Assembly: GCA_919901855.1 (NCBI GenBank)
Contig: CAKKQC010000006.1
Location: forward strand, 29,796-93,795
Direction of reading: 5' to 3'
Source: a bacterium
GTDB taxonomy: Bacteria; Oederibacteriota; CAKKQC01
DNA length: 64,000 nucleotides
Positions 23,779 to 30,848 of the stretch are shown piece after piece. How positions within the stretch are numbered: position 1 is the stretch's first letter; each line of letters begins with the position of its first letter. The position numbers were made by a program, and so were the translations under genes. The notes beneath the pieces are model-generated. The model searched no databases. It saw only the letters and a list, made by a program, of their open reading frames with translations, and was not told the origin of the DNA.

Positions 23779-24990
23779 GTGGGGGTGCACGGGCGGGGGC
23801 TGTCCCGGCGGGAGTTCCTGGGGGCGGGGGTGGCGGCCGGCGCGGGCGCGCTCCTTCTGGGGGGCGCGGCCGGGGCCGTGGCGCCGGGCCGGGCCAAGGC
23901 GAAGGGCGGGGACGTCATGCCCCGGCGGGCGTTGGGGCGGACGGGCGCGGAGATCCCGGTGATCGGTTTGGGGGCGTCCGGTGACCTCAGCGCGGACCAG
24001 CTTATCCTCGGCCAGTGCGTGAAGCGGGGCGTCACCTACTGGGACACTTCGGACAACTACTCCGACGGAAAGGCCGAGATCGGGATCGGCCGGTACTTCG
24101 CCAAGCATCCGGCGGACCGCAAGCGGGTCTTTCTCGTCACGAAGGCCGGGGTGGGGGACGCGGCGTCCCTGAACCGGCAACTGGCCCAGTCGCTCCAGCG
24201 GATGAAGACCGACCACATCGACGCCTACTTCTTCCATGGCGTGGATGGGATCGGCGAAGTGGACAAGCCCGAACTCAGGACCTGGGCCGAGGCCGCCAGG
24301 AAGGGGGGGAAGATCCGTTTCATCGGGCTTTCCACCCACAAGAACATGGCCGCGGTCATGACCGGGGCGGCGAAGCTCGGATGGATCGACTGCCTCATGA
24401 CGACCTGCAACTACCGCATCATGCACGACGACGACATGCGGCGGGCCCTGGAGGCCTGCGCGGCGGCGGGGGTGGGGGTAGCGGCGATGAAGACGCAGGG
24501 CGGCGGGCCGATCAACGACACGGCGGCGGACCGCGAGCTGGCGGGGCGGCTGGTGGCGAAGGGCGTGACGCCCGAGCAGGCCAAGATCAAGGCCATCCTC
24601 GAGCACCCGGAGATCGCGACCGCGTGCCTGTCGATGCCGAACGTCGAGATCCTTAAGTCCTGCGTGGCGGCGGTCATGGACGGGAAGAAGCTCGGGGCCG
24701 CGGGCCGCGACGCTCTCGCCGTCCACGCGGCGGCCACGCACGGCAGCGTCTGCGGCGCCTGCGGCCGGTGCGAGCGGGCCTGCCGGGTTCCGGTCAGCCG
24801 GGTCATGCGCCACCTCATGTACGCCAGGAACTACGGCGATACCGCCATGGCGCGCGCGCGGTTCCGGGCGCTCGGGCCGGCCGTGCACGGCCGGATGGCC
24901 TCGGCGGATTTCTCCAAAGCCGAGCACGCGTGTCCGCACACCCTCCCGATCGGGAGGCTGATGAAGGAGGCCCTCCTTGAACTCGCCTGA
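23779..24990 (+). CDS. Tat-exported aldo/keto reductase with Fe-S tail
   Basis: A 403-residue protein with GTG start directly after the previous stop. LSRREFLGAGVAAGAGALLL is a Tat signal. The tetrad is complete: YWDTSDNYSDG (Asp, Tyr), LVTKAG (Lys) and AYFFHGVDG (His). The tail has CGACGRCERACR, a full CxxCxxCxxxC 4Fe-4S motif, and a downstream AEHACPHTLPIGRLM that echoes a second, degraded site. It is a tandem duplicate of the preceding gene over its whole length. An NAD(P)H-independent, ferredoxin-linked reductase outside the cytoplasm is possible, since Tat-exported AKRs have no obvious nucleotide supply. The substrate is unknown. Confidence 0.85.
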   Translation: MGVHGRGLSRREFLGAGVAAGAGALLLGGAAGAVAPGRAKAKGGDVMPRRALGRTGAEIPVIGLGASGDLSADQLILGQCVKRGVTYWDTSDNYSDGKAEIGIGRYFAKHPADRKRVFLVTKAGVGDAASLNRQLAQSLQRMKTDHIDAYFFHGVDGIGEVDKPELRTWAEAARKGGKIRFIGLSTHKNMAAVMTGAAKLGWIDCLMTTCNYRIMHDDDMRRALEACAAAGVGVAAMKTQGGGPINDTAADRELAGRLVAKGVTPEQAKIKAILEHPEIATACLSMPNVEILKSCVAAVMDGKKLGAAGRDALAVHAAATHGSVCGACGRCERACRVPVSRVMRHLMYARNYGDTAMARARFRALGPAVHGRMASADFSKAEHACPHTLPIGRLMKEALLELA

Positions 24991-26494
24991 TCGCATCCTC
25001 GCGGCGTTTCTGATCTTCTCCGTCTGTTCCGGCCCCGTCAGTTCCGTCACCTTCGCCGCGGCGGCCGCGAAGAGCGTGATCATCCTCGTCGGGGACGGCA
25101 TGGGGGTCGAGCAGATCCGGGCGGCCAGTCTCGCCCTGCGCGGCGCGGACGGGCGGACGGCCATGCAGGGCCTCCCGGCGGCGGGCCGCGCCGCCACGCA
25201 TTCGGCCGACGAGGGCGTCACCGACCCCGCGGCGGCGGCGACGGCGCTGGCCACCGGGCGCAAGACCAACAACGGGGTCCTGTCGATCTCGGCGGGCGGC
25301 ACCCCGCTGAAGACGATCCTGGAGGCGTGCCGGGACGCCGGGAAGGTCACGGGGCTGGTCTCGGACTCCCGGATCACGGGGGAGACCACGGCCGGCTTCG
25401 CCGTGCATTCCGAAAACGCGGGGGCCGACTACGAGCTCGCGGGGATGATGGTGGCGGCCAAGGTGAACCTCCTGCTCGGGGGCGGGAAGAGCCACTTCCT
25501 CGCGCCCAAGAGCGAAGCCTGGGTGGGCGTGAACGTCCTGGACGCCAAGGGGAAGAAGATCCTGACCATCACGGACACCGTGAATTGGTCCGAGTACCGG
25601 ACCCTGACGCACTCCTTCCTCGCGCCGGCGGGGGCGAAGAAGGCGAGCGTGTGGGTGTGGCGCCAGTCCGGACCGCTCGGCCTCTACCTCGACGACGTCC
25701 GGCTGGAGCCGCAGGACGACAAGGGGAACGTCACGGGCCCCGGCCGGCTCATCGACCCCGGGTTCGAGGGGGGCGGGCTGGAGGGATGGAGCGACTGGGG
25801 GCACTCGCACGCGGTTCCCGACGGCGGCTCCACGGTCCTGAAGGTGACGGGCCAGGGCGGCGGCGAAAAGACCGTCGACATCACGGCGGGCACGAACTGG
25901 TCCGTCGCATACCGCGTCCGGCTGGACGACCCGAAGGCGCCCGGCGCGGCCGCCTCTCCCTGGGACCGGGCGGCGGCGCAGGGCTATGCCCGGATCGCGA
26001 CGCTGTCCGAGCTGGCCGGCGCCAGGGGCGGGAACATTCTCGGGCTCTTCGGGGACGGGGACCTCGGGGAGTCCGAGGGGGATCCGACGCTGGCCGGTTT
26101 GACCGGCGGGGCGCTCGGCGTCCTGGGCGGGGCCCCGGGCGGGTTCCTGCTCGTGGTGGACGGGAGCCGGATCGACCGGGCCTGCCGCGCGAAGGACGAG
26201 AAGAGCATGCTCCGGCAGGTGCAGGCCTTCGACGCCGCGGTCGCGGACGCGGTCGAGTTCGCGAAGAGGAAGGGCGACGTCCTGGTCGTCGTGACGTCCG
26301 GGTACGAGACCGGGGGCGTCAAGGCTTCCGGAACCGACGCCGGGAGCCTGCGGGTGACGTTCGGCGGCGGCGATGCCACGGCGGCCCGAGTCCCCGTCTT
26401 CGCCTTCGGTCCCGGCTCCGAGGGCTTCACGGGCGAGATGGACAACACCGAGATCGGCCGCAAGATCGCGGCCGCCCTGGACCTTCGGCTCTAG
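24977..26494 (+). CDS. Alkaline phosphatase homologue lacking its catalytic residues
   Basis: A 505-residue protein with TTG start overlapping the previous gene and a signal peptide (to about residue 28). The fold is clear: VIILVGDGMGVEQ, VTDPAAAATALATGRKTNNG, LLVVDGSRID, VVVTSGYETGG and ARVPVFAFGPG. However, the nucleophile position (TDS in active enzymes) is Pro84. The His after GSxID is Arg404, the ADH metal pair is Ser-Gly-Tyr (441-443), and the late His is absent. Only Asp40 and Asp400 remain, so it should not bind the two zinc ions or hydrolyse phosphate. Residues about 200-325 are an inserted beta-sandwich (LGLYLDDVRLEPQD). It is probably a binding or scaffold pseudoenzyme. It is the last gene of the operon. 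Confidence 0.8.
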   Translation: MNSPDRILAAFLIFSVCSGPVSSVTFAAAAAKSVIILVGDGMGVEQIRAASLALRGADGRTAMQGLPAAGRAATHSADEGVTDPAAAATALATGRKTNNGVLSISAGGTPLKTILEACRDAGKVTGLVSDSRITGETTAGFAVHSENAGADYELAGMMVAAKVNLLLGGGKSHFLAPKSEAWVGVNVLDAKGKKILTITDTVNWSEYRTLTHSFLAPAGAKKASVWVWRQSGPLGLYLDDVRLEPQDDKGNVTGPGRLIDPGFEGGGLEGWSDWGHSHAVPDGGSTVLKVTGQGGGEKTVDITAGTNWSVAYRVRLDDPKAPGAAASPWDRAAAQGYARIATLSELAGARGGNILGLFGDGDLGESEGDPTLAGLTGGALGVLGGAPGGFLLVVDGSRIDRACRAKDEKSMLRQVQAFDAAVADAVEFAKRKGDVLVVVTSGYETGGVKASGTDAGSLRVTFGGGDATAARVPVFAFGPGSEGFTGEMDNTEIGRKIAAALDLRL

Positions 26495-26517
26495 CGGTCC
26501 CGGGTTCCGCCCGGGGG

Positions 26518-26541
26518 ACTTGACATATAACTTGACTTATA
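26518..26541 (+). promoter_or_regulatory. Tandem 12-bp direct repeat, candidate operator
   Basis: ACTTGACATATA immediately followed by ACTTGACTTATA. The second copy contains the -35 of the fic promoter. AT-rich against a very GC-rich background, it is a likely regulator-binding site, possibly for the Fic protein's own winged-helix domain. Confidence 0.5.
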
Positions 26542-26560
26542 CTGGACATACGGATAGGCT
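26532..26560 (+). promoter_or_regulatory. Leaderless promoter of the fic gene
   Basis: TTGACT (26532-26537), 17 bases, TAGGCT (26555-26560), six bases, ATG. Both hexamers and both spacings fit a sigma-70-type leaderless promoter. Confidence 0.65.
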
Positions 26561-26566
26561 GTCCGT

Positions 26567-27571
26567 ATGAGCTACCAGCCGCAGTTCTCCGTCAGCCCCC
26601 GCCTCCTCGCGCTCATCGGGGAGATTTCGGTCCTCCGGGAGCGGGTCCTGTCCTCGGCCGTCCAGGTGCCATGGGTCCCCGCGCTCCAGAAAGACGCACG
26701 GGAACGCACGACGCATGGGTCCACGTCGATCGAGGGCAATCCGCTCGGGCTCGCGGAGGTCCGGATGCTCGACGAAGGGAAGCCCGTCCTGTCGGCGGAC
26801 GAGAAGTCCCGGCGCGAGGTCCTGAACCATCTGGCGGCGCTCCGGCAGATCGAGAAGTGGGAGCGCAAATCCCGGATCGCGCACGACGACGTCCTGCGGC
26901 TCCATGAGACGGTCATGCGGGGCGTCCTGGCGGGGGAGCTCTCGGGTCGCTACCGTCCGTTCGGTGTCCGCGTCGGGACGCACATCGCGCCCGGTGCCGA
27001 GAAGGTCCACGCCCTGATGACCGACCTCCTCGGCTGGGTCAACGGGGAGTCCCGGGCGTGGTCCCCGGTGGTGTCATCGGCGGTCGTCCATTTCCGGTTC
27101 GAGGACATTCATCCGTTTGCCGACGGGAACGGCCGAACGGGCCGTCTGCTCGCGCTCTGGGAGCTCTACCGGAGGGGGTTCGACACCCTTCACATCTTCT
27201 CCGTCGACGAGTACTACTGGGAGCACCGGCCGGCTTATTACAGGGCCTTTGAAGAGGTCAGGCGGGGGGATGGGGACCTCACCGGGTGGATCGAGTTCGC
27301 GGCGACGGCCGTCAAGGCGACCCTCGAAGACGTGACGAAGCGGACGGCAGGCCTCTCCGCGCGGGCGAAGGGCGCTACGCTGGTTCTCCGTCCCCGGCAG
27401 GAACGGCTCTTGGAGCTCCTCCGGGAGAAGAAGAGCCTCTCGCCCGCGGAAATCTGGGCGGCTCTCGGCGTATCGCGCCAGGGCGCTCTCGACCTCGTGC
27501 GGCCGCTCATCGCGGCCGGGCTCGTGAAACGGATTGGCACCCGCAAATCTGGGAAATACGTGATTCCCTGA
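26567..27571 (+). CDS. Fic-family adenylyltransferase, class II
   Basis: A 334-residue protein. The N-terminal inhibitory helix reads STSIEGN (S/TxxxEG/N, about 50-56), marking class II autoinhibited Fic. The catalytic core is HPFADGNGRTGR (about 185-196), with all catalytic residues of HxFx(D/E)GNGRxxR. The C-terminal ~65 residues form a winged helix (LSPAEIWAALGVSRQGALDLVRPL) ending in KYVIP. Such proteins AMPylate or otherwise nucleotidylate target proteins; the target is unknown. It is transcribed alone from a leaderless promoter overlapping a direct-repeat operator. Confidence 0.92.
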   Translation: MSYQPQFSVSPRLLALIGEISVLRERVLSSAVQVPWVPALQKDARERTTHGSTSIEGNPLGLAEVRMLDEGKPVLSADEKSRREVLNHLAALRQIEKWERKSRIAHDDVLRLHETVMRGVLAGELSGRYRPFGVRVGTHIAPGAEKVHALMTDLLGWVNGESRAWSPVVSSAVVHFRFEDIHPFADGNGRTGRLLALWELYRRGFDTLHIFSVDEYYWEHRPAYYRAFEEVRRGDGDLTGWIEFAATAVKATLEDVTKRTAGLSARAKGATLVLRPRQERLLELLREKKSLSPAEIWAALGVSRQGALDLVRPLIAAGLVKRIGTRKSGKYVIP

Positions 27572-27606
27572 TTCCGCATGGATCGGCGGGTCTCCCGCTT
27601 GGGCGA

Positions 27607-27612
27607 TATGAT
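27607..27612 (+). promoter_or_regulatory. -10 element upstream of the propeller gene
   Basis: TATGAT; predicted transcription start near 27619, three bases before the ATG at 27622, or the gene may start at the ATG at 27613. A leader this short leaves no room for a Shine-Dalgarno. Confidence 0.45.
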
Positions 27613-27621
27613 ATGGGCGTC

Positions 27622-28854
27622 ATGCCGCACAGAGTTCACTGCAGGGATACGTGGTGGCGTGGTAAGTCGATGGTGTTCCTCGCGGTACTGCATATCTCTT
27701 CTGCGGCGGCGGCTTCGAGATCATCCGTAAACAACGCTCTCCTAGTCCTCTTCTCTCAGGTAACTGACGGCCGCATTGGGCCGCAGGTGGAGGTGTGGCG
27801 CGTATCGTCGGATGGGAAAGCTGACTTTCTGAAGGGCTTCGGTCCCGCCTCGCCCTGGATACAGGGCTATCCCTCCTATTGGCCGGTCCCGTCACCTGAT
27901 TCTAGAATGGTTGCATTCGTCAGGGACCTCAACGTGTGGATTTGGGATGTGGAACGTGACAAGGTGTGGAAGGTAACCCGGATCGGGCGGCCGGGAGACA
28001 CAGGATACGCGGATGTCCTCACACTTGTCGGCCCATGGTCCCGCGACGGGAAGAAGGTCGTCTACTGCGTCACCAATAGCAATTGGTCTAGCGGCGGGAT
28101 GACCGACCTCGTCGATCCTCGCAAGGTCCGGCGAGCTCCCTATGGCTCCTACGTATACGATATTGCCTTGCGCAGGTCCCGTCTGGTGTCTGGAACGGGC
28201 TGGGATGTGGTCGGGTGGGACGCGAACGACGAGGTCCTTCTCCAGCCTTCCCCGCCCAGCGCGTCTCTCTTCAGCGTTGACGCGGGCGGCCGACTCCGCA
28301 AGGTCTGGGAAGATCCCGGACTCGGCGGGGGGATCCCCCGGATCGGCCACATCTCCGTCGGGGGAAACGGCTCGAAGCTGATCGCATTCGTCCGTGCTGA
28401 CGGGTACCGGCTAAGAACCACCGGCGAGTGTGGCGATATCGTCGAGATTGACCTGCGAAAGGGCACTGTCCGGATATTGACAACGTATTCCAGTGACGAG
28501 TCCGCATCCCATTGGGTATGCAGGGCTATTCTCTCGCCCTCCGGCAGCCATGTCGCCTGGATGGGGAAGCCACGAAGAAGGGTTCTGGGGATGTTCGGAG
28601 GCTGGTATTCCGCCCTCGTTGTTGATGGCCGGGAACGGTTACGGATCCCCCCGTGTGATGCCGATGCCGTCAAGCGGATCGGAGCCCACACTCCCGGCCG
28701 ATCCGTCTTCCCCGTTCCTGAGATATGGATTGACGAACGGACCGTTGTCCTCATCTGTCGCGCGGAGCTCACGGTTGTGGATGTCACTACAGGGCGGATT
28801 CTGGGGCGGCATCCGATTCAGCATGGAAACGAGTCAAGTCCACCTGCGAAGTAG
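27622..28854 (+). CDS. Exported TolB/PD40-like beta-propeller protein
   Basis: A 410-residue protein with a probable signal peptide (basic n-region to about 16, hydrophobic MVFLAVLHISSAAAA). The body contains propeller-blade signatures: SPDSRMVAFVRDLNVWIWDVERDKV, WSRDGKKVVYCV and LSPSGSHVAWMG, typical of TolB-type PD40 repeats with roughly five or six blades. The function is probably a periplasmic protein-protein scaffold; no specific partner is evident. Base composition is lower in G+C than the neighbouring operons. A bidirectional terminator follows. Confidence 0.65.
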   Translation: MPHRVHCRDTWWRGKSMVFLAVLHISSAAAASRSSVNNALLVLFSQVTDGRIGPQVEVWRVSSDGKADFLKGFGPASPWIQGYPSYWPVPSPDSRMVAFVRDLNVWIWDVERDKVWKVTRIGRPGDTGYADVLTLVGPWSRDGKKVVYCVTNSNWSSGGMTDLVDPRKVRRAPYGSYVYDIALRRSRLVSGTGWDVVGWDANDEVLLQPSPPSASLFSVDAGGRLRKVWEDPGLGGGIPRIGHISVGGNGSKLIAFVRADGYRLRTTGECGDIVEIDLRKGTVRILTTYSSDESASHWVCRAILSPSGSHVAWMGKPRRRVLGMFGGWYSALVVDGRERLRIPPCDADAVKRIGAHTPGRSVFPVPEIWIDERTVVLICRAELTVVDVTTGRILGRHPIQHGNESSPPAK

Positions 28855-28886
28855 CAGGTGCGGGAGGTGCGTGATCTCTTAGAAAC

Positions 28887-28924
28887 GCGAAAGGCCGTCC
28901 GCTGAGTCGCGTCCGGCCTTTCGC
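28887..28924. terminator. Bidirectional terminator hairpin
   Basis: GCGAAAGGCCG, 16 bases, CGGCCTTTCGC: a perfect 11-bp stem between two convergent genes. No long T-run follows on the plus strand, but the AAAGG/CCTTT part of the arms gives short A/T-rich tails on both sides. Confidence 0.6.
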
Positions 28925-28968
28925 TTGATAGAGCCCGTTGCGCAAGAGTGCTTTCGTGCGGGTCGTGG

Positions 28969-29364
28969 TCAATCCACCTCCGTGATTTCGGGATCGTGCA
29001 TGTCGCGGCCCATGACGACGCGGGTCGACCCGTTACGGTTCTTGATCGAGATGTCCCACTTATGCATCGTGCCGGCCCCGATGATTATCTCGCGGGCGAG
29101 ATTGGCCGCCACCAACGCGTCGTCCATGATGACCTTCTTGCCGACCCTGATCAGCAGCTCGGCGGTCCCCGTGATCCGGAGGCGACTGCCGCGGGTCGCG
29201 GCGCGAAGCCGCAATGGAGCGGGGAGAGGACGCACCGTCGTGCCACGGGGGAGGCAGTTGCGCCGCACGATGGTGTAGAAGGAGCCCGTGTCGAAGACCG
29301 CCGGGACGGTGGCGGACTTCCGGCGGCCCGAGGTGATGACAATGGAGAGAACCGGCTTGCTCAT
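28969..29364 (-). CDS. Retropepsin-like aspartyl protease domain protein
   Basis: A 131-residue protein of a single aspartyl-protease-type domain. PAVFDTGSFYTIV carries the DTG(S) active-site motif at about residues 25-28, and EIIIGAGTMHKWDI matches the later ILG-type hydrophobic-hydrophobic-Gly motif. Such single-domain retropepsin-like proteins must dimerise to be active. There is no signal peptide, so it is cytoplasmic. A perfect TATAAT lies 17 bases upstream of the ATG on the minus strand. Whether it cleaves peptides or is only a fold relative is unknown. Confidence 0.78.
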   Translation of the reverse strand: MSKPVLSIVITSGRRKSATVPAVFDTGSFYTIVRRNCLPRGTTVRPLPAPLRLRAATRGSRLRITGTAELLIRVGKKVIMDDALVAANLAREIIIGAGTMHKWDISIKNRNGSTRVVMGRDMHDPEITEVD

Positions 29365-29381
29365 GGGTGTTTCCCGCGATG

Positions 29382-29387
29382 ATTATA
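29382..29387 (-). promoter_or_regulatory. Consensus -10 (TATAAT) of the aspartyl protease gene
   Basis: TATAAT on the minus strand. The predicted start is about 11 bases before the ATG at 29364. No good -35 is visible, and the GC-rich terminator occupies that area. Confidence 0.55.
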
Positions 29388-29400
29388 CCCCCGAAATGCG

Positions 29401-29431
29401 AACGGCCGGCTGGAGGATCCAGCCGGCCGTT
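29401..29431 (-). terminator. Terminator of the Nfn/2-oxoacid oxidoreductase operon
   Basis: AACGGCCGGCTGG, five bases, CCAGCCGGCCGTT: a perfect 13-bp stem 20 bases beyond the nfnB stop. On the minus strand it is followed by CGCATTTC rather than a strong T-run. It separates the operon from the aspartyl protease gene. Confidence 0.7.
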
Positions 29432-29450
29432 CCGTTGAGAGGCCTTTGGG

Positions 29451-30848
29451 TTACTTGCCGCCCGAGAGGTCCTTGTGGATCGCTTCCGCCGCACGCTTGC
29501 CCGCGCCGGCCGCCAGGATGACGGTCGCGGCGCCGGTGACCGCGTCACCGCCGGCGTACACGTGCTTGCGCGAGGTCAGGCCGGACTTCTCGTCCGCGAC
29601 GAGACAGCCGTGCTTGTTCGTCTCCAGCCCCTTCGTCGTCTTGACCAGGATGGGGTTCGGGCTCGTCCCGATGGCCAGCACGACGTTGTCGGCGGGGAAG
29701 ATGAACTCCGACCCCGGAATCGGGACCGGGCGGCGGCGTCCGTCGGGCCCGGGCTCGCCGAGCTCCATCCGCTGGAGCTTGAGGCCCGTCACCCAACCCT
29801 GCTCGTTGCCCACGATCTCGACCGGAGCGGTCAGCCAGTTGAACTTGATGCCTTCCTCGAGCGCGTGGTGGTATTCCTCCACCCGCGCCGTCATCTCCTT
29901 CTCGGACCGGCGGTAGACGATGAGGCTTTCCTCCGCGCCCATGCGCATCGCGCTCCGCGCCGAGTCCATGGCCGTGTTGCCGGCCCCGATGGTCGCGACC
30001 CTTTTCCCCACCTTGAGGGGCGTGTCGGACTCCGGGAACTGGTACGCGCGCATGAGGTTGATCCGGGTCAGGAACTCGTTGGCCGAGTAGACGCCCATCA
30101 GGTTCTCGCCCGGTATCTTGAGGAAGGTCGGGAGGCCCGCGCCGGTCCCGATGAACACCGCCGAGAAGCCGAGCTTGTCCATGATGTCGTCGAGCGTGAT
30201 CGTCCGGCCGACGATGACGTTGGTGACGATCTCGACGCCCGAGTTCTTCATCATCCCGATTTCCCAGTCCAGGATCGCCTTCGGGAGGCGGAACTCGGGG
30301 ATGCCGTACCGGAGCACGCCGCCCGGGGCGTGCAGGCCCTCGAAGATCGTGACCTGGTAGCCGAGGCGGGCGAGCTCGCCTGCGCACACGAGACCGGCGG
30401 GACCCCCGCCGATGACGGCCACCTTCTCCTTGCGCTTCTTTCCCTGGGACACCGGCGGCGGAGCCTGCGAGCGCTCCCAGTCGGCGACGAACCGCTCGAG
30501 ATGGCCGATGCCGATCGGCTGGAACTTCTTGACCATGTGGCAGGTCATCTCGCACTGCGCTTCCTGCGGGCAGACGCGTCCGCAGATCGCGGGCAGGGGG
30601 TTGGCCGTGCGCAGGATCTGCGCGGACTCGGCCATGTTGCCCGTGGCGATCGCGTGGATGAACTGCGGAATCGGGATGTTGACCGGGCACTCGTCCACGC
30701 ACGCGGCTTCCTGGCACCTCAGGCACCGGTCCGCCTCGAACATCGCGTGCTGGAGCGTGTAGCCCTGGTTGACCTCGAGGAAGTCCTTGTTGCGGATGTT
30801 CGGGGCCCGCTCCGGCATCTTCGTCTTCTTGGCGCTCTTTACTGGCAT
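29451..30848 (-). CDS. nfnB: NfnB-type NADPH-binding flavoprotein (GltD family)
   Basis: A 465-residue protein. The N-terminal Fe-S domain has CLRCQEAACVDECP and ICGRVCPQEAQCEMTC, ligands of two 4Fe-4S clusters. Rossmann folds for FAD (VAVIGGGPAGLVCAGELARLG) and NADP (VATIGAGNTAMDSAR) and the closing VYAGGDAVTGAATVILA follow. Because the gene immediately upstream encodes an NfnA-like subunit and the two overlap at 30848, it is the large subunit of NADH-dependent ferredoxin:NADP oxidoreductase rather than glutamate synthase. It would bifurcate electrons between ferredoxin, NADH and NADPH. Cytoplasmic; last gene of the operon. Confidence 0.9.
   Translation of the reverse strand: MPVKSAKKTKMPERAPNIRNKDFLEVNQGYTLQHAMFEADRCLRCQEAACVDECPVNIPIPQFIHAIATGNMAESAQILRTANPLPAICGRVCPQEAQCEMTCHMVKKFQPIGIGHLERFVADWERSQAPPPVSQGKKRKEKVAVIGGGPAGLVCAGELARLGYQVTIFEGLHAPGGVLRYGIPEFRLPKAILDWEIGMMKNSGVEIVTNVIVGRTITLDDIMDKLGFSAVFIGTGAGLPTFLKIPGENLMGVYSANEFLTRINLMRAYQFPESDTPLKVGKRVATIGAGNTAMDSARSAMRMGAEESLIVYRRSEKEMTARVEEYHHALEEGIKFNWLTAPVEIVGNEQGWVTGLKLQRMELGEPGPDGRRRPVPIPGSEFIFPADNVVLAIGTSPNPILVKTTKGLETNKHGCLVADEKSGLTSRKHVYAGGDAVTGAATVILAAGAGKRAAEAIHKDLSGGK

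Noticed and set aside
26495..26517. GC-rich imperfect inverted repeat after the pseudo-phosphatase gene
   Set aside because: The arms (GTCCCGGG / CCCGGGGGAC) pair only with a bulge and no T-run follows; too weak to call a terminator.
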